Positions 11,743 to 18,931 of a stretch of 38,426 bases of DNA are shown here, piece by piece. The position numbers were made by a program, and so were the translations under genes. Each line of letters opens with the position of its first letter. Position 1 is the stretch's first letter. Under the pieces are notes generated by a model, which did no database searches, was not told where the DNA came from, and saw only the letters and a program-made list of their open reading frames with translations. The stretch spans positions 1-38,426 of the forward strand of contig JAHFDK010000022.1 of the NCBI GenBank assembly GCA_023249095.1, written 5' to 3'. This stretch comes from Candidatus Rokuibacteriota bacterium. GTDB lineage: Bacteria; Methylomirabilota; Methylomirabilia; Rokubacteriales; CSP1-6.

Positions 11743-13513
11743 ACGACTGTCTGTAGATCAGAAACGCGCGTGGAGCGCGGAGATGAATCTCGCGGAGACG
11801 TTCTGGAACAAGAACGTCCGCCCGACGAAGGTGTTCGCCGACGCTGCCGTGTCGAACATGGTTCACTGGCGCGAGACCTCGTGGAACTACGACTACGTGA
11901 CCGCGAACATGGTCTACGCGAACCAGCAGGCGATCCTGCCCCGCGTGCTCATGCGTCAACCCAAGGTCATCGTGAGGCCCGCGTCGCGTCTCACGCGCGC
12001 GTTTGCGCGGGTCGGCGAGGCTGCGCCGATGGACCGCTTCCTCGCCGCCGCGCTCGTCGCGCAGATCGTGAACTGGCGCTTGCGCGAGTTCGACTTCACC
12101 AAGCAGGTCCGCCGCGCCGTGCGAGATGACCACGACCGAGGGATCGGGTTCGTGCAGCACGGATTCCTCGGGATCGGCGACAAGACCCGGATGGACGGCA
12201 AAGACCCGGTGGAAGTCCTGACCCACAAGCATCTGCGCGAGGGCTGGCCATTCGTGGTTCACCGCAACGTCGATGAAGTGCGATGGGATCAGCGCGCCCG
12301 CGAGAACGATGAGCGCCGCTGGGTCGCCTTCAAGCGCCTCTGGCTGCCGCAGGATCTCAAGGCGTACTTCGGCCTGCGCGTCGAGCCGCCCGTCACGGAA
12401 GTCCTCGGCAGCGACATGTACGACACGCTCATCGAACGCCAGAAGTTCGAGAAGGCGAGCGGCGATGCGGTTGGCTACACGGGCGTCTGGGAAATCTGGG
12501 ACCGCCGGACGAACGAGATCATCTACTGGTACGACAAGCAGGACGACGATCTCGCGGTCATCGACTGGCCGCTCGAGTTCGAGGGGCTGCCCGATACCGT
12601 GCTGATGAGCAACGAGATGAACGATCGGATCCTGCCCATCCCCGAGCCGTCGCTCTATTGGGAGCTTCAACAGGATCTGAACCGGATGCTCGCGCTCGTC
12701 CTCGTCTACGCCAAGCGCGGCGTCCCGCTCGTGGGTGTGGACTACAACAACATCCACGAAGAGGACATCGAGAAGATCACGGATGCGGAAATCTTGGAGA
12801 TCATCCGCACCAAGCAGAACCCGAATCTGGTTCTCTCGATGCTCTCCCTTCAGCCTGTCCCACAGACGCTGCTTCTCGCGATAAACATGGTCGAGGGCTT
12901 CATCCGGCAGATATCGGGCATCGGGAAGATGAACCAGGGCACGCGCGAGAACGTCGAGACGGCCACCGAGGCCGCCGAAATCGGACAGGGCGGCGACATG
13001 CGCGCGGCGATGCGGGCCGAGGCCGTGCGGAAGTTCTTCGCGGAAGTCGTTCGGAAGGACTGGCAGGTCTTTCAGCAGACCGTCCAAGAGGATCAGGTCA
13101 TCGACATCGTGGCGCAGGGGATGCCGCCCGAGCTTGTGAACGTCACCCGGGACCAGATGCGCCTTGAGTTCGACTTCGACATTCAGGTCGGGTCGAGCGA
13201 GCCGCTGAATGAAGGGGCCGAGCAGCGCAAGGCACTCGCGTTCGTGGCCGCGATGCAGAGCGACCCCGAGATCCGCACGCACGCAAACCCGAGATTCCTG
13301 TCGCAGCAGATCTGCCGCGCGTTCGGGTTCGACGAAAGCGAGGCACTGGCCCCGCTCGAAGCCGCGATCCAGCAGGGACAGGTCGATAAGCAGCTCGAGC
13401 TCATCTCGGGCGGCATGAACGGCTCGGTGGGCGGGAACCTCGCGGGGGCGATGGATGCCATGAAGTCGCGGCCGGATAACCGCGACCGGGCGACTCCCGG
13501 AAGGACATCGTAG
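11729..13513 (+). CDS. Portal protein
   Basis: 594 aa, starting MARRKRLSVDQKRAWSAEMNLAETFWNKN. Follows the terminase with overlap, the standard order. Features typical of portals of podoviruses: a conserved helical N-terminus, a long central region (YTGVWEIWDRRTNEIIYWYD, beta wing), the segment SGIGKMNQGTRENVETATEAAEIGQGGDM preceding a long helix, and a helical C-terminus (DESEALAPLEAAIQQGQ). The dodecameric ring would sit at one capsid vertex and carry DNA packaging and the tail. The large size favours a P22-like rather than a small HK97-like portal. Confidence 0.85.
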   Translation: MARRKRLSVDQKRAWSAEMNLAETFWNKNVRPTKVFADAAVSNMVHWRETSWNYDYVTANMVYANQQAILPRVLMRQPKVIVRPASRLTRAFARVGEAAPMDRFLAAALVAQIVNWRLREFDFTKQVRRAVRDDHDRGIGFVQHGFLGIGDKTRMDGKDPVEVLTHKHLREGWPFVVHRNVDEVRWDQRARENDERRWVAFKRLWLPQDLKAYFGLRVEPPVTEVLGSDMYDTLIERQKFEKASGDAVGYTGVWEIWDRRTNEIIYWYDKQDDDLAVIDWPLEFEGLPDTVLMSNEMNDRILPIPEPSLYWELQQDLNRMLALVLVYAKRGVPLVGVDYNNIHEEDIEKITDAEILEIIRTKQNPNLVLSMLSLQPVPQTLLLAINMVEGFIRQISGIGKMNQGTRENVETATEAAEIGQGGDMRAAMRAEAVRKFFAEVVRKDWQVFQQTVQEDQVIDIVAQGMPPELVNVTRDQMRLEFDFDIQVGSSEPLNEGAEQRKALAFVAAMQSDPEIRTHANPRFLSQQICRAFGFDESEALAPLEAAIQQGQVDKQLELISGGMNGSVGGNLAGAMDAMKSRPDNRDRATPGRTS

Positions 13514-13809
13514 TGCCGACCAACGACTACGAGTGCGAGGTTCACGGGGTCCGCGAGATTTCCTACGTGCAAACTCCCCCGCGCTTCTGTAAAGACTGCG
13601 GCAACGAGTTGACCTGGGTTGTGGCAAAGAATCAGTTTCACATCGGCGGCGAGGACGCCTGGCTCAATGAGTCGGAGCGCCGAAGCGTTGCCACGCAGCT
13701 CGGGGTGTATCCAGAGAGCAAAGAGCACCTGCGCCAGATCGAGAAGGCAAAGGGTGTGCAGAGAACAACCAAGACGGACCTGAAGAGGAGTGATTCAGTC
13801 CGCTGGTAA
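13513..13809 (+). CDS. FmdB-like zinc-ribbon protein (98 aa)
   Basis: GTG 13513 shares a base with the portal stop (TAGTG). YECEVHGVREISYVQTPPRFCKDCGNELTWV gives Cys-x3-His and Cys-x2-Cys, the FmdB-type zinc-ribbon pattern. The C-terminal half is charged. Zinc ribbons of this type are often present next to phage head genes with unknown purpose, perhaps in assembly or late regulation. Confidence 0.7.
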   Translation: MPTNDYECEVHGVREISYVQTPPRFCKDCGNELTWVVAKNQFHIGGEDAWLNESERRSVATQLGVYPESKEHLRQIEKAKGVQRTTKTDLKRSDSVRW

Positions 13810-13854
13810 GTGGTTGAAATAACTCGATCGGGAGGTTTGGCCGCCTCTCGCGAG

Positions 13855-13919
13855 CGCCAAGAGAACCTTCGAAGGGGCTCTCGGGGTCGAAAGACTCTGG
13901 GGGCCCCTTTCTCTTGGCG
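13855..13919 (+). other. Nested 65-base RNA hairpin with GAAA tetraloop before the scaffold gene
   Basis: Perfect outer stem CGCCAAGAGA (13855-13864) with TCTCTTGGCG (13910-13919); middle stem AAGGGGC (13872-13878) with GCCCCTT (13903-13909) after a 7-base left bulge; inner GGGGTC-GAAA-GACTCT capped by a GNRA tetraloop. The scaffold ribosome site lies about 13 bases downstream. No T-run, so not a plain terminator. An RNA processing or stability element is likely. Confidence 0.8.
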
Positions 13920-13941
13920 AGCACAACGGCCGGGAGAACGC

Positions 13942-14754
13942 ATGGAACCGACACCGGACATTCAGAGCGATGCTTTGAGTGCCCCCGAGGTGGTACCTGA
14001 CTCCGCTTCCGCTGTAGCGCCGGGGGAGCAGCGGACGCATTACAAATCCCTGGAAGAAGCGGACGCCGCTGCGCGTCGGTTTCAGTCGGAGTTCGACAAA
14101 GCGAAGGCTGAAGCGGAGAAGTGGGCACCCTTGAAGCAGTGGGAATCGCTTGGAGGGCCGGCCGCGATCGGTGATCTCGTGCGACAAGTCGTCGATATCG
14201 CTGCACGCCCGGACTTCAACGACTACCGCGATGGGCGGCTCGGAAAGGAATCCGAGGCCGCCGAGGACGACCCGTATCTCACCGACGAGCAGCGCGAAAT
14301 CGTGGATCTCCGAAAGAAGCTCGAGGAACGCGAGTCCCGAGATCGAAGTCAGCAGGGCCAAGTCAACGGCGAGCTGGCGGCGATCCGGTTCGAGCGGGCC
14401 GAGAAGGGGATTCAGACGAAGCTGGGCAACCTCTGGGACACGCGGCGCGATCAGGTTCTCGCCGAGGTTCAGAGGATCGTGGGCAACGGAGCCGTTCGGT
14501 CGCTTGACGCGATCGGCGAGCCGCTGCTCTTCAAGGCCTGGGCGGCGTCCTTCAACGGCTTCGATGAATTCAACGCCGCAGTCACCAAGTTCGTCCTCGA
14601 CAACGAGGCCAAACGGGCGGCTGCAATGAATGGTCGATCGACATTGCCGCCTACGTCCATGGCACCGGGCCGATCGCCGTCCGCACCACCCAAGAGTCTG
14701 AAAGAGGCTTGGGAGATCGGATTGCGCGAGGCACAGGCGCTGCACGGGCACTAG
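13942..14754 (+). CDS. Capsid scaffolding protein
   Basis: 270 aa from ATG 13942 after GGGAGAACGC; an upstream frame extension would include the hairpin and was rejected. The sequence is highly charged and helical: LEEADAAARRFQSEFDKAKAEAEKWAPLKQW, then DLRKKLEERESRDRSQQGQVNGELAAIRFERA (coiled coil), with a Pro/Ser-rich C-terminus and a final basic helix. These are typical of phage scaffolds, which guide coat assembly and leave before or during packaging. It sits directly before the major capsid gene. Confidence 0.75.
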   Translation: MEPTPDIQSDALSAPEVVPDSASAVAPGEQRTHYKSLEEADAAARRFQSEFDKAKAEAEKWAPLKQWESLGGPAAIGDLVRQVVDIAARPDFNDYRDGRLGKESEAAEDDPYLTDEQREIVDLRKKLEERESRDRSQQGQVNGELAAIRFERAEKGIQTKLGNLWDTRRDQVLAEVQRIVGNGAVRSLDAIGEPLLFKAWAASFNGFDEFNAAVTKFVLDNEAKRAAAMNGRSTLPPTSMAPGRSPSAPPKSLKEAWEIGLREAQALHGH

Positions 14755-14769
14755 CGGCAGGAGTGAATC

Positions 14770-15819
14770 ATGGCTCAGTCCATCAGCGAGACATCTAGCG
14801 CCGTCACGCGCTCAGCAATTGCCTCGACGCTGGCGAACTACCGCCCGGCGATCCGAGACAACGTTTCCGACACGACCCCGCTGCTCAGCTTCCTCATGGG
14901 CAAGCTCGGCGGCAGCGCGCGCACCCTTGCGGGGTTCGCGGGCGATACCGGCGACGGCCTGCCCGGCACGATCATGGGCGGGCGAGACATCATGGTTCCG
15001 GTGCAGCTCACCGAGAACCAGACCCCTGCGTCGTACTCGGGTGCCGACCCCATCGACATCTCGAACCAGGACACCGACGAGTACGCGCTCTTCCCGATCC
15101 GGCAGGTTGCCGGCTCGTTCGTCATCATCGGCCGAGACATGCGCGGGAACAAAGGCCCGTCGCAGATCTACAACCTCGTCCAGTCCAAGGTGAATCGACT
15201 CACCGAGGACATGCGGATGGAGCTGAACCGGCAGGCCGTGTCCGATGGCACCGGCAACGGTGGCAAGGACATCATGGGGCTGGCGGGCATCGTCGGCACC
15301 GGGACGCTGGCGAACATCTCGCCGACGACCTACCCGAAGTGGCAGCCGGGCGGGTTCCCGTCGGGCAGCACGCGGCACGGCATCAAGACGACCGTGACGT
15401 TCTCGTCGGCGGGTCTGGACGAGATGCGGCTCATGATGAACCGCCTCACGTTCGGCACCGACGGCCCGGACGGCATCTTCTGCTCGGCGTTCGTGTGGTC
15501 CGCGTATGCGGATCTGCTCGAAGGCAACATCCGGTACACCAGCACCGACGCGGCCGATGGGTCGTTCAAGGTGCTGACGTACATGGGCGTGCGGATGTTC
15601 TTCGATCACGCCATCGGCAACGTCGCCGCCAACGGCTTCATGTACTTCCTGAACAGCCGCCACATCGCGTTCCAGCGCGACTCGCAGGCGGACTTCGACT
15701 GGATCGACGACGGCGTTCGGCCGGCGAACCAGGACGTGTTCACGAAGATCATGATCGTCGAGGGCAACGTCGTGACCGACAACCGGCGGATGCTCGGCGT
15801 CATCAACTCGATCACCTGA
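14770..15819 (+). CDS. Major capsid protein
   Basis: 349 aa, ATG 14770 after AGGAGTGAATC. Position after the scaffold, size and composition (Gly/Ala/Thr-rich, few Cys) fit the HK97-fold coat. Recognisable blocks: TPLLSFLMGK, ALFPIRQVAGSFVIIGRDMRGNKG (spine region), a long helix SKVNRLTEDMRMELNRQAVSDGTG, GLAGIVGTGTLANISPTTYPKWQPGG, and a C-terminal FFDHAIGNVAANGFMYFLNSRHIAFQRD. It forms the capsid shell. A GC-rich hairpin (15833-15858) lies just after the stop. Confidence 0.85.
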   Translation: MAQSISETSSAVTRSAIASTLANYRPAIRDNVSDTTPLLSFLMGKLGGSARTLAGFAGDTGDGLPGTIMGGRDIMVPVQLTENQTPASYSGADPIDISNQDTDEYALFPIRQVAGSFVIIGRDMRGNKGPSQIYNLVQSKVNRLTEDMRMELNRQAVSDGTGNGGKDIMGLAGIVGTGTLANISPTTYPKWQPGGFPSGSTRHGIKTTVTFSSAGLDEMRLMMNRLTFGTDGPDGIFCSAFVWSAYADLLEGNIRYTSTDAADGSFKVLTYMGVRMFFDHAIGNVAANGFMYFLNSRHIAFQRDSQADFDWIDDGVRPANQDVFTKIMIVEGNVVTDNRRMLGVINSIT

Positions 15820-15832
15820 GTCCTGCGATCTC

Positions 15833-15858
15833 GGGGGCGGGCCGGGTGGTCCGCCTCC
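15833..15858 (+). terminator. Hairpin after the major capsid gene, weak terminator-like
   Basis: GGGGGCGG (15833-15840) pairs with CCGCCTCC (15851-15858) with one wobble. No T-run, so at most a partial terminator or 3'-end stabiliser for the capsid message. Confidence 0.35.
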
Positions 15859-15923
15859 GGGGTCGGCTCCGCCAGAAGCCAATCTTGGCAAATACATCGG
15901 CCGCAACGCCGAGGAGAAACAAA

Positions 15924-16655
15924 ATGCCTTCGAGTCTCAGAACCGCAATCGCGTCGCCCGCGACGGGCCTCTATCAACAGTCCGCAACCGCACTCGCCTC
16001 GATCGGCGACCGCATCACGCTAGCGGATGGCCGCGTGTTCATCTACGGACAGGCGGGTGGATCAACTCTCGCGTGCGGAACGCTCTGTCAGAACGTCGCG
16101 CCGGCGGGTGCCAACTTCGACAACCTTGCCGTTGTGGCCGCGCAGGCCGCTGGCGACAAGACTATTTCGGTCACGCTCGGCGGAACGGCCGTCACCGAGA
16201 ACCAGTTCGCTGGTGGCGTGCTCTGGATCGAGGATGCCGATAGCGAGGGTGGCAGCTACACGATCTCGAGCCACCCCGCGCAGGCGACCACGAACGGAAC
16301 CCTCGTGCTCACGCTGAAAGATCCGCTCTGGGAGGCGGTCACGACCTCAAGCGAGGCGTCGATCGACTACGGACTCGGAACTGGCGTCATCATCCACCCG
16401 TCCACCAACACGTCGGCGCTCGTTGGCGTTCCGATCCGCGACATCTCCGCTTCCTACTACGGGTGGTTCTGCTGCAAGGGCCGGGCGATCGTCCTCACCG
16501 AGGGCACGCTGGTCATCGGAGATCCGTGTATGCCGTCCGCGTCTGTGGACGGAGCGGTTGCGCCGTGTGCCGCCGCGACAGATCTCCAGATCGGTACGGT
16601 TCGCAAGGTGGCCGCGACGGGCGAGTTCAGCGTCGTGGATCTCAACCTTCCGTAA
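15924..16655 (+). CDS. Capsid-associated/decoration-type protein A (243 aa)
   Basis: ATG 15924 follows GAGGAGAAACAAA; the in-frame extension upstream overlaps the capsid gene and is spurious. Begins MPSSLRTAIASPATGLYQQSATALASIGDRITLADGRVF. Beta-rich with LAGGTLC-like segments, TVTENQF-type motif (AVTENQFAGGVLWI), a 'TLVIGDPCMP' block and an ending DLNLP. It shares this order with the next protein, so the two are paralogues. Position after the coat suggests a head decoration or head-fibre protein made in quantity. Confidence 0.65.
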   Translation: MPSSLRTAIASPATGLYQQSATALASIGDRITLADGRVFIYGQAGGSTLACGTLCQNVAPAGANFDNLAVVAAQAAGDKTISVTLGGTAVTENQFAGGVLWIEDADSEGGSYTISSHPAQATTNGTLVLTLKDPLWEAVTTSSEASIDYGLGTGVIIHPSTNTSALVGVPIRDISASYYGWFCCKGRAIVLTEGTLVIGDPCMPSASVDGAVAPCAAATDLQIGTVRKVAATGEFSVVDLNLP

Positions 16656-16661
16656 CGCACT

Positions 16662-16695
16662 CCCCGCCCCGGCTTCGGTCGGGGCGGGGTTTGTT
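16662..16695 (+). terminator. Intrinsic terminator between the two paralogues
   Basis: CCCCGCCCCG, loop containing CTTCGG, CGGGGCGGGG, then TTTGTT. The downstream ribosome site (TTGGAG) touches the T-run. Likely partial, giving less of the second product and of the tail genes than of the coat. Confidence 0.8.
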
Positions 16696-16704
16696 GGAGT
16701 CGCC

Positions 16705-17481
16705 ATGTACACAGCAAGCACTTCACCGCAGCCGCTCAACGTCGTCTCGAGCGAGAAGCTGGCCGCGTTTGGCACGATGTACGAGGACGAGGTCGGGCGC
16801 GTGTTCCGCTACTGTCGCAACGGGGCGGTTGCACTCACGATGGGGCAGCTCTGCCAGATGGCGGCAACACAGTTGAACACCTGGAGCCGGACGCTTCGCG
16901 AGCCGCAGAGACGAAGCGACAGTTATCTAGGCGGTGGCGCTGGTGTCAGTATTGGCGTTGGGACTGCGCCGACAGAGAACCAGTGGGCAGATGGACTAGC
17001 GGCGTTTGGCACCGCTGCAACTGGCGTTTCCGGCATCATCGCCGGGCACGAAACGATTACATCGACTGGAACCGACTTCAAATTGGTTTCTCCAGTACCG
17101 AGGAATGCAACTCCGGCAACTGGGGCGACGCGCTGCGGCGTCATCGTCTCTCCATACAACGGCGTGGTCGTAACCGAAACCGACATGACACGCCCGCCTG
17201 TGTGCGTCGCGCAGTGGCCGGTACCGATCAACTACTATTTCTGGGGTCTAGTGCGTGGGATCGGCGCGGCAAGCACGCAGGGTGTGATCGTCGCTGGTGA
17301 TGCCGTGGCCCCCTCGGTGTCTACGGCGGGTGCCGTGACGCCCTACATCCTCACCGTACCGGCCGGAACCGATGCGGCGGGCGGAACGCTCACACCCGCG
17401 CAGCAAGTCCCGGTCGGCTGGGCGGCACAGGCCGCATCAACCTACACGGCCGTAGGCGTAGTTCTCTTCAACCTTCCCTAG
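16705..17481 (+). CDS. Capsid-associated/decoration-type protein B (258 aa), paralogue of A
   Basis: ATG 16705 follows TTGGAGTCGCC. Shared landmarks with protein A in the same order: 'D-x-x-G-R-V-F-x-Y', 'GQLCQM/GTLCQN', 'TENQWADG/TENQFAGG', a 'YYFWGLVRG/YYGWFCCKG' aromatic segment, 'GVIVAGDAVAPSVSTAGAVTP / GTLVIGDPCMPSASVDGAVAP', and an ending FNLP/LNLP. This supports an old tandem duplication. Role inferred as head decoration or a spike base; no characterised homologue recognised. Confidence 0.65.
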   Translation: MYTASTSPQPLNVVSSEKLAAFGTMYEDEVGRVFRYCRNGAVALTMGQLCQMAATQLNTWSRTLREPQRRSDSYLGGGAGVSIGVGTAPTENQWADGLAAFGTAATGVSGIIAGHETITSTGTDFKLVSPVPRNATPATGATRCGVIVSPYNGVVVTETDMTRPPVCVAQWPVPINYYFWGLVRGIGAASTQGVIVAGDAVAPSVSTAGAVTPYILTVPAGTDAAGGTLTPAQQVPVGWAAQAASTYTAVGVVLFNLP

Positions 17482-17489
17482 GAGGTCCA

Positions 17490-17927
17490 ATGGCTCGCCC
17501 AGGACAGGAACCCGGCTTCGACTACTACACGCTTCCCTATAACCCGAAGTGGGCACCGCTGCCCGATCGGCAGTGGGCGGAGCAGTTCGTCGAGTCGGAA
17601 GGCAACGAGAACTTCGAGGGCTTCCGCGCCGAGTTCCGCAAGCGCCACCGGCTCCTCTCCCACAACCACGGCGATGCCTACCTCCCGCCGAGCGTGGACT
17701 ACTACCTGCGCCACGATCCGACCGGGCAGCGCATGGACATCGACCTAGAGCTCGCCGCCATCCCCATGACCGAGGATGAGAAGCAGGAGCTTGCGGAGAT
17801 GAAGCAGCGCGAGATCCGCGACCGACGCCGCGCCGCCCTGAAGTCGCGCGGGATCAAGGTCAAGGACGACGCCCCGGTGCCGAAGGCGAAGATCACCGCT
17901 TCTGAGGTTGCATCGCGCATGGATTAG
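17490..17927 (+). CDS. Hypothetical late protein (145 aa)
   Basis: ATG 17490 after TAGGAGGTCCA, a near-perfect ribosome site. The N-terminal half is aromatic and polar (DYYTLPYNPKWAPLPDRQWAEQFVESEGNENF); the middle has FRKRHRLLSHNHGDAYLPPSVDYYLRHDPTGQ; the C-terminal half is a charged helix (EDEKQELAEMKQREIRDRRRAALKSRG). It lies between decoration and adaptor genes, so it may be a virion or assembly protein. No family recognised. Confidence 0.65.
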   Translation: MARPGQEPGFDYYTLPYNPKWAPLPDRQWAEQFVESEGNENFEGFRAEFRKRHRLLSHNHGDAYLPPSVDYYLRHDPTGQRMDIDLELAAIPMTEDEKQELAEMKQREIRDRRRAALKSRGIKVKDDAPVPKAKITASEVASRMD

Positions 17928-17935
17928 GGGGCGAC

Positions 17936-18931
17936 GTGGCGAATTACCTATCGCTCACCAACCAAGTTCTCGACAACCTGCGGTGGGATCCGATCTCACA
18001 ATCGGATTTCGACGCGCCTAGCGATCCCTCCCCGGCCATCAAACGCTTCATCAACCAAGCGAAGGATGAAGTGCTGGCTCGCATCGGCGGTCGGCTGATC
18101 GAGAAAGAGTTCCTGTTCGAGACGAACCGGGCCATCACCTATGATACGTCCGGCTCGATCCTCGTCGTCGGGTCCGGAGCGGGGGATTCCCAGATCCTCG
18201 CGGCCGATCCCCTGTTCGACGACGACTGGATGGTTGGGGCCAAGATCTCGTTTCCGTCCACGGTGTACAACCAGCTCGCGGCCCCGACCGGGGTCGGCCC
18301 GACGGACCCGACGTGGCGGCGCATCGCGTCGATTCAGAGCACCACGGCCGCGACGCTCGACGCGGAGTTCACGAGCGCGACCACGCACTCGAACGATTGG
18401 ACGATCTTCCGCGACGAGTACGATCTAGACTCGACGGTTCGGCAAGTGCTCTCGGCGTGGACGAATCGCGGACCACTCGCGCTCGATTTCGTGTCGAACG
18501 TGGCCGAGCTTGAGGCGATCTATCCGGGCCACGCGACGGTATCGAGCCCCGAGCGGTGCGCCATCTACCGCAGCGCCACGAGCGGGTCGATCTGGGCGAT
18601 GCGGCTCTACCCGGCCCCCGAAGAGCGGGAGATCATCCGCTACCGCGCCAAGTACCGCCTGCCCGATCTCAGCGCCTACAGCGATAGCTGGTCGCTTGAG
18701 CCCGAGATCGAGGCCATGATCGTCGATCAGGCCACGGTCAAGGCCGTGCAAACCCCGATCCAGAATGACCCAGATCTGGCGCAGGTTCTCGGCACAGACG
18801 TGCGCCGCCGCGCGATTGAGTGGAAGCAGGAGTACGCGCCGAGCGACCCGAACCGACGGCTTCGGCGTCAGACGCCGGGCTCGTATGGGCTGCCAGTTCG
18901 CAGGATTCGGACCCAAGTGGAAAACGCCTAG
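17936..18931 (+). CDS. Head-tail adaptor / tail-tubular-A-like protein
   Basis: 331 aa from GTG 17936 after GGGGGCGAC. Begins MANYLSLTNQVLDNLRW; SPAIKRFINQAKDEVLARIGGR is the start of a helical bundle typical of adaptors that bind below the portal (P22 gp4 / T7 gp11 class). A beta insertion (about 60-140) and a C-terminal helical part (PEIEAMIVDQATVKAV, EWKQEYAPSDPNRRLRRQ) follow. It is coupled to the tail hub gene (TAGTG junction). Family assignment is by pattern and order. Confidence 0.65.
   Translation: MANYLSLTNQVLDNLRWDPISQSDFDAPSDPSPAIKRFINQAKDEVLARIGGRLIEKEFLFETNRAITYDTSGSILVVGSGAGDSQILAADPLFDDDWMVGAKISFPSTVYNQLAAPTGVGPTDPTWRRIASIQSTTAATLDAEFTSATTHSNDWTIFRDEYDLDSTVRQVLSAWTNRGPLALDFVSNVAELEAIYPGHATVSSPERCAIYRSATSGSIWAMRLYPAPEEREIIRYRAKYRLPDLSAYSDSWSLEPEIEAMIVDQATVKAVQTPIQNDPDLAQVLGTDVRRRAIEWKQEYAPSDPNRRLRRQTPGSYGLPVRRIRTQVENA

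Noticed and set aside
11684-13627. 647-aa open frame on the minus strand across the portal gene
   Set aside because: It lies exactly antisense to a recognisable portal gene, has biased Arg/Asp/His/Val content, and no ribosome site. Long antisense frames arise from GC-rich third positions.
14812-15906. 364-aa antisense frame over the major capsid gene
   Set aside because: Mirror of the capsid coding sequence; no start signal and no protein-like composition.
15339-15923. 195-codon N-terminal extension of the first decoration-type protein
   Set aside because: It runs through the capsid gene in another frame; the ATG at 15924 has a good ribosome site.
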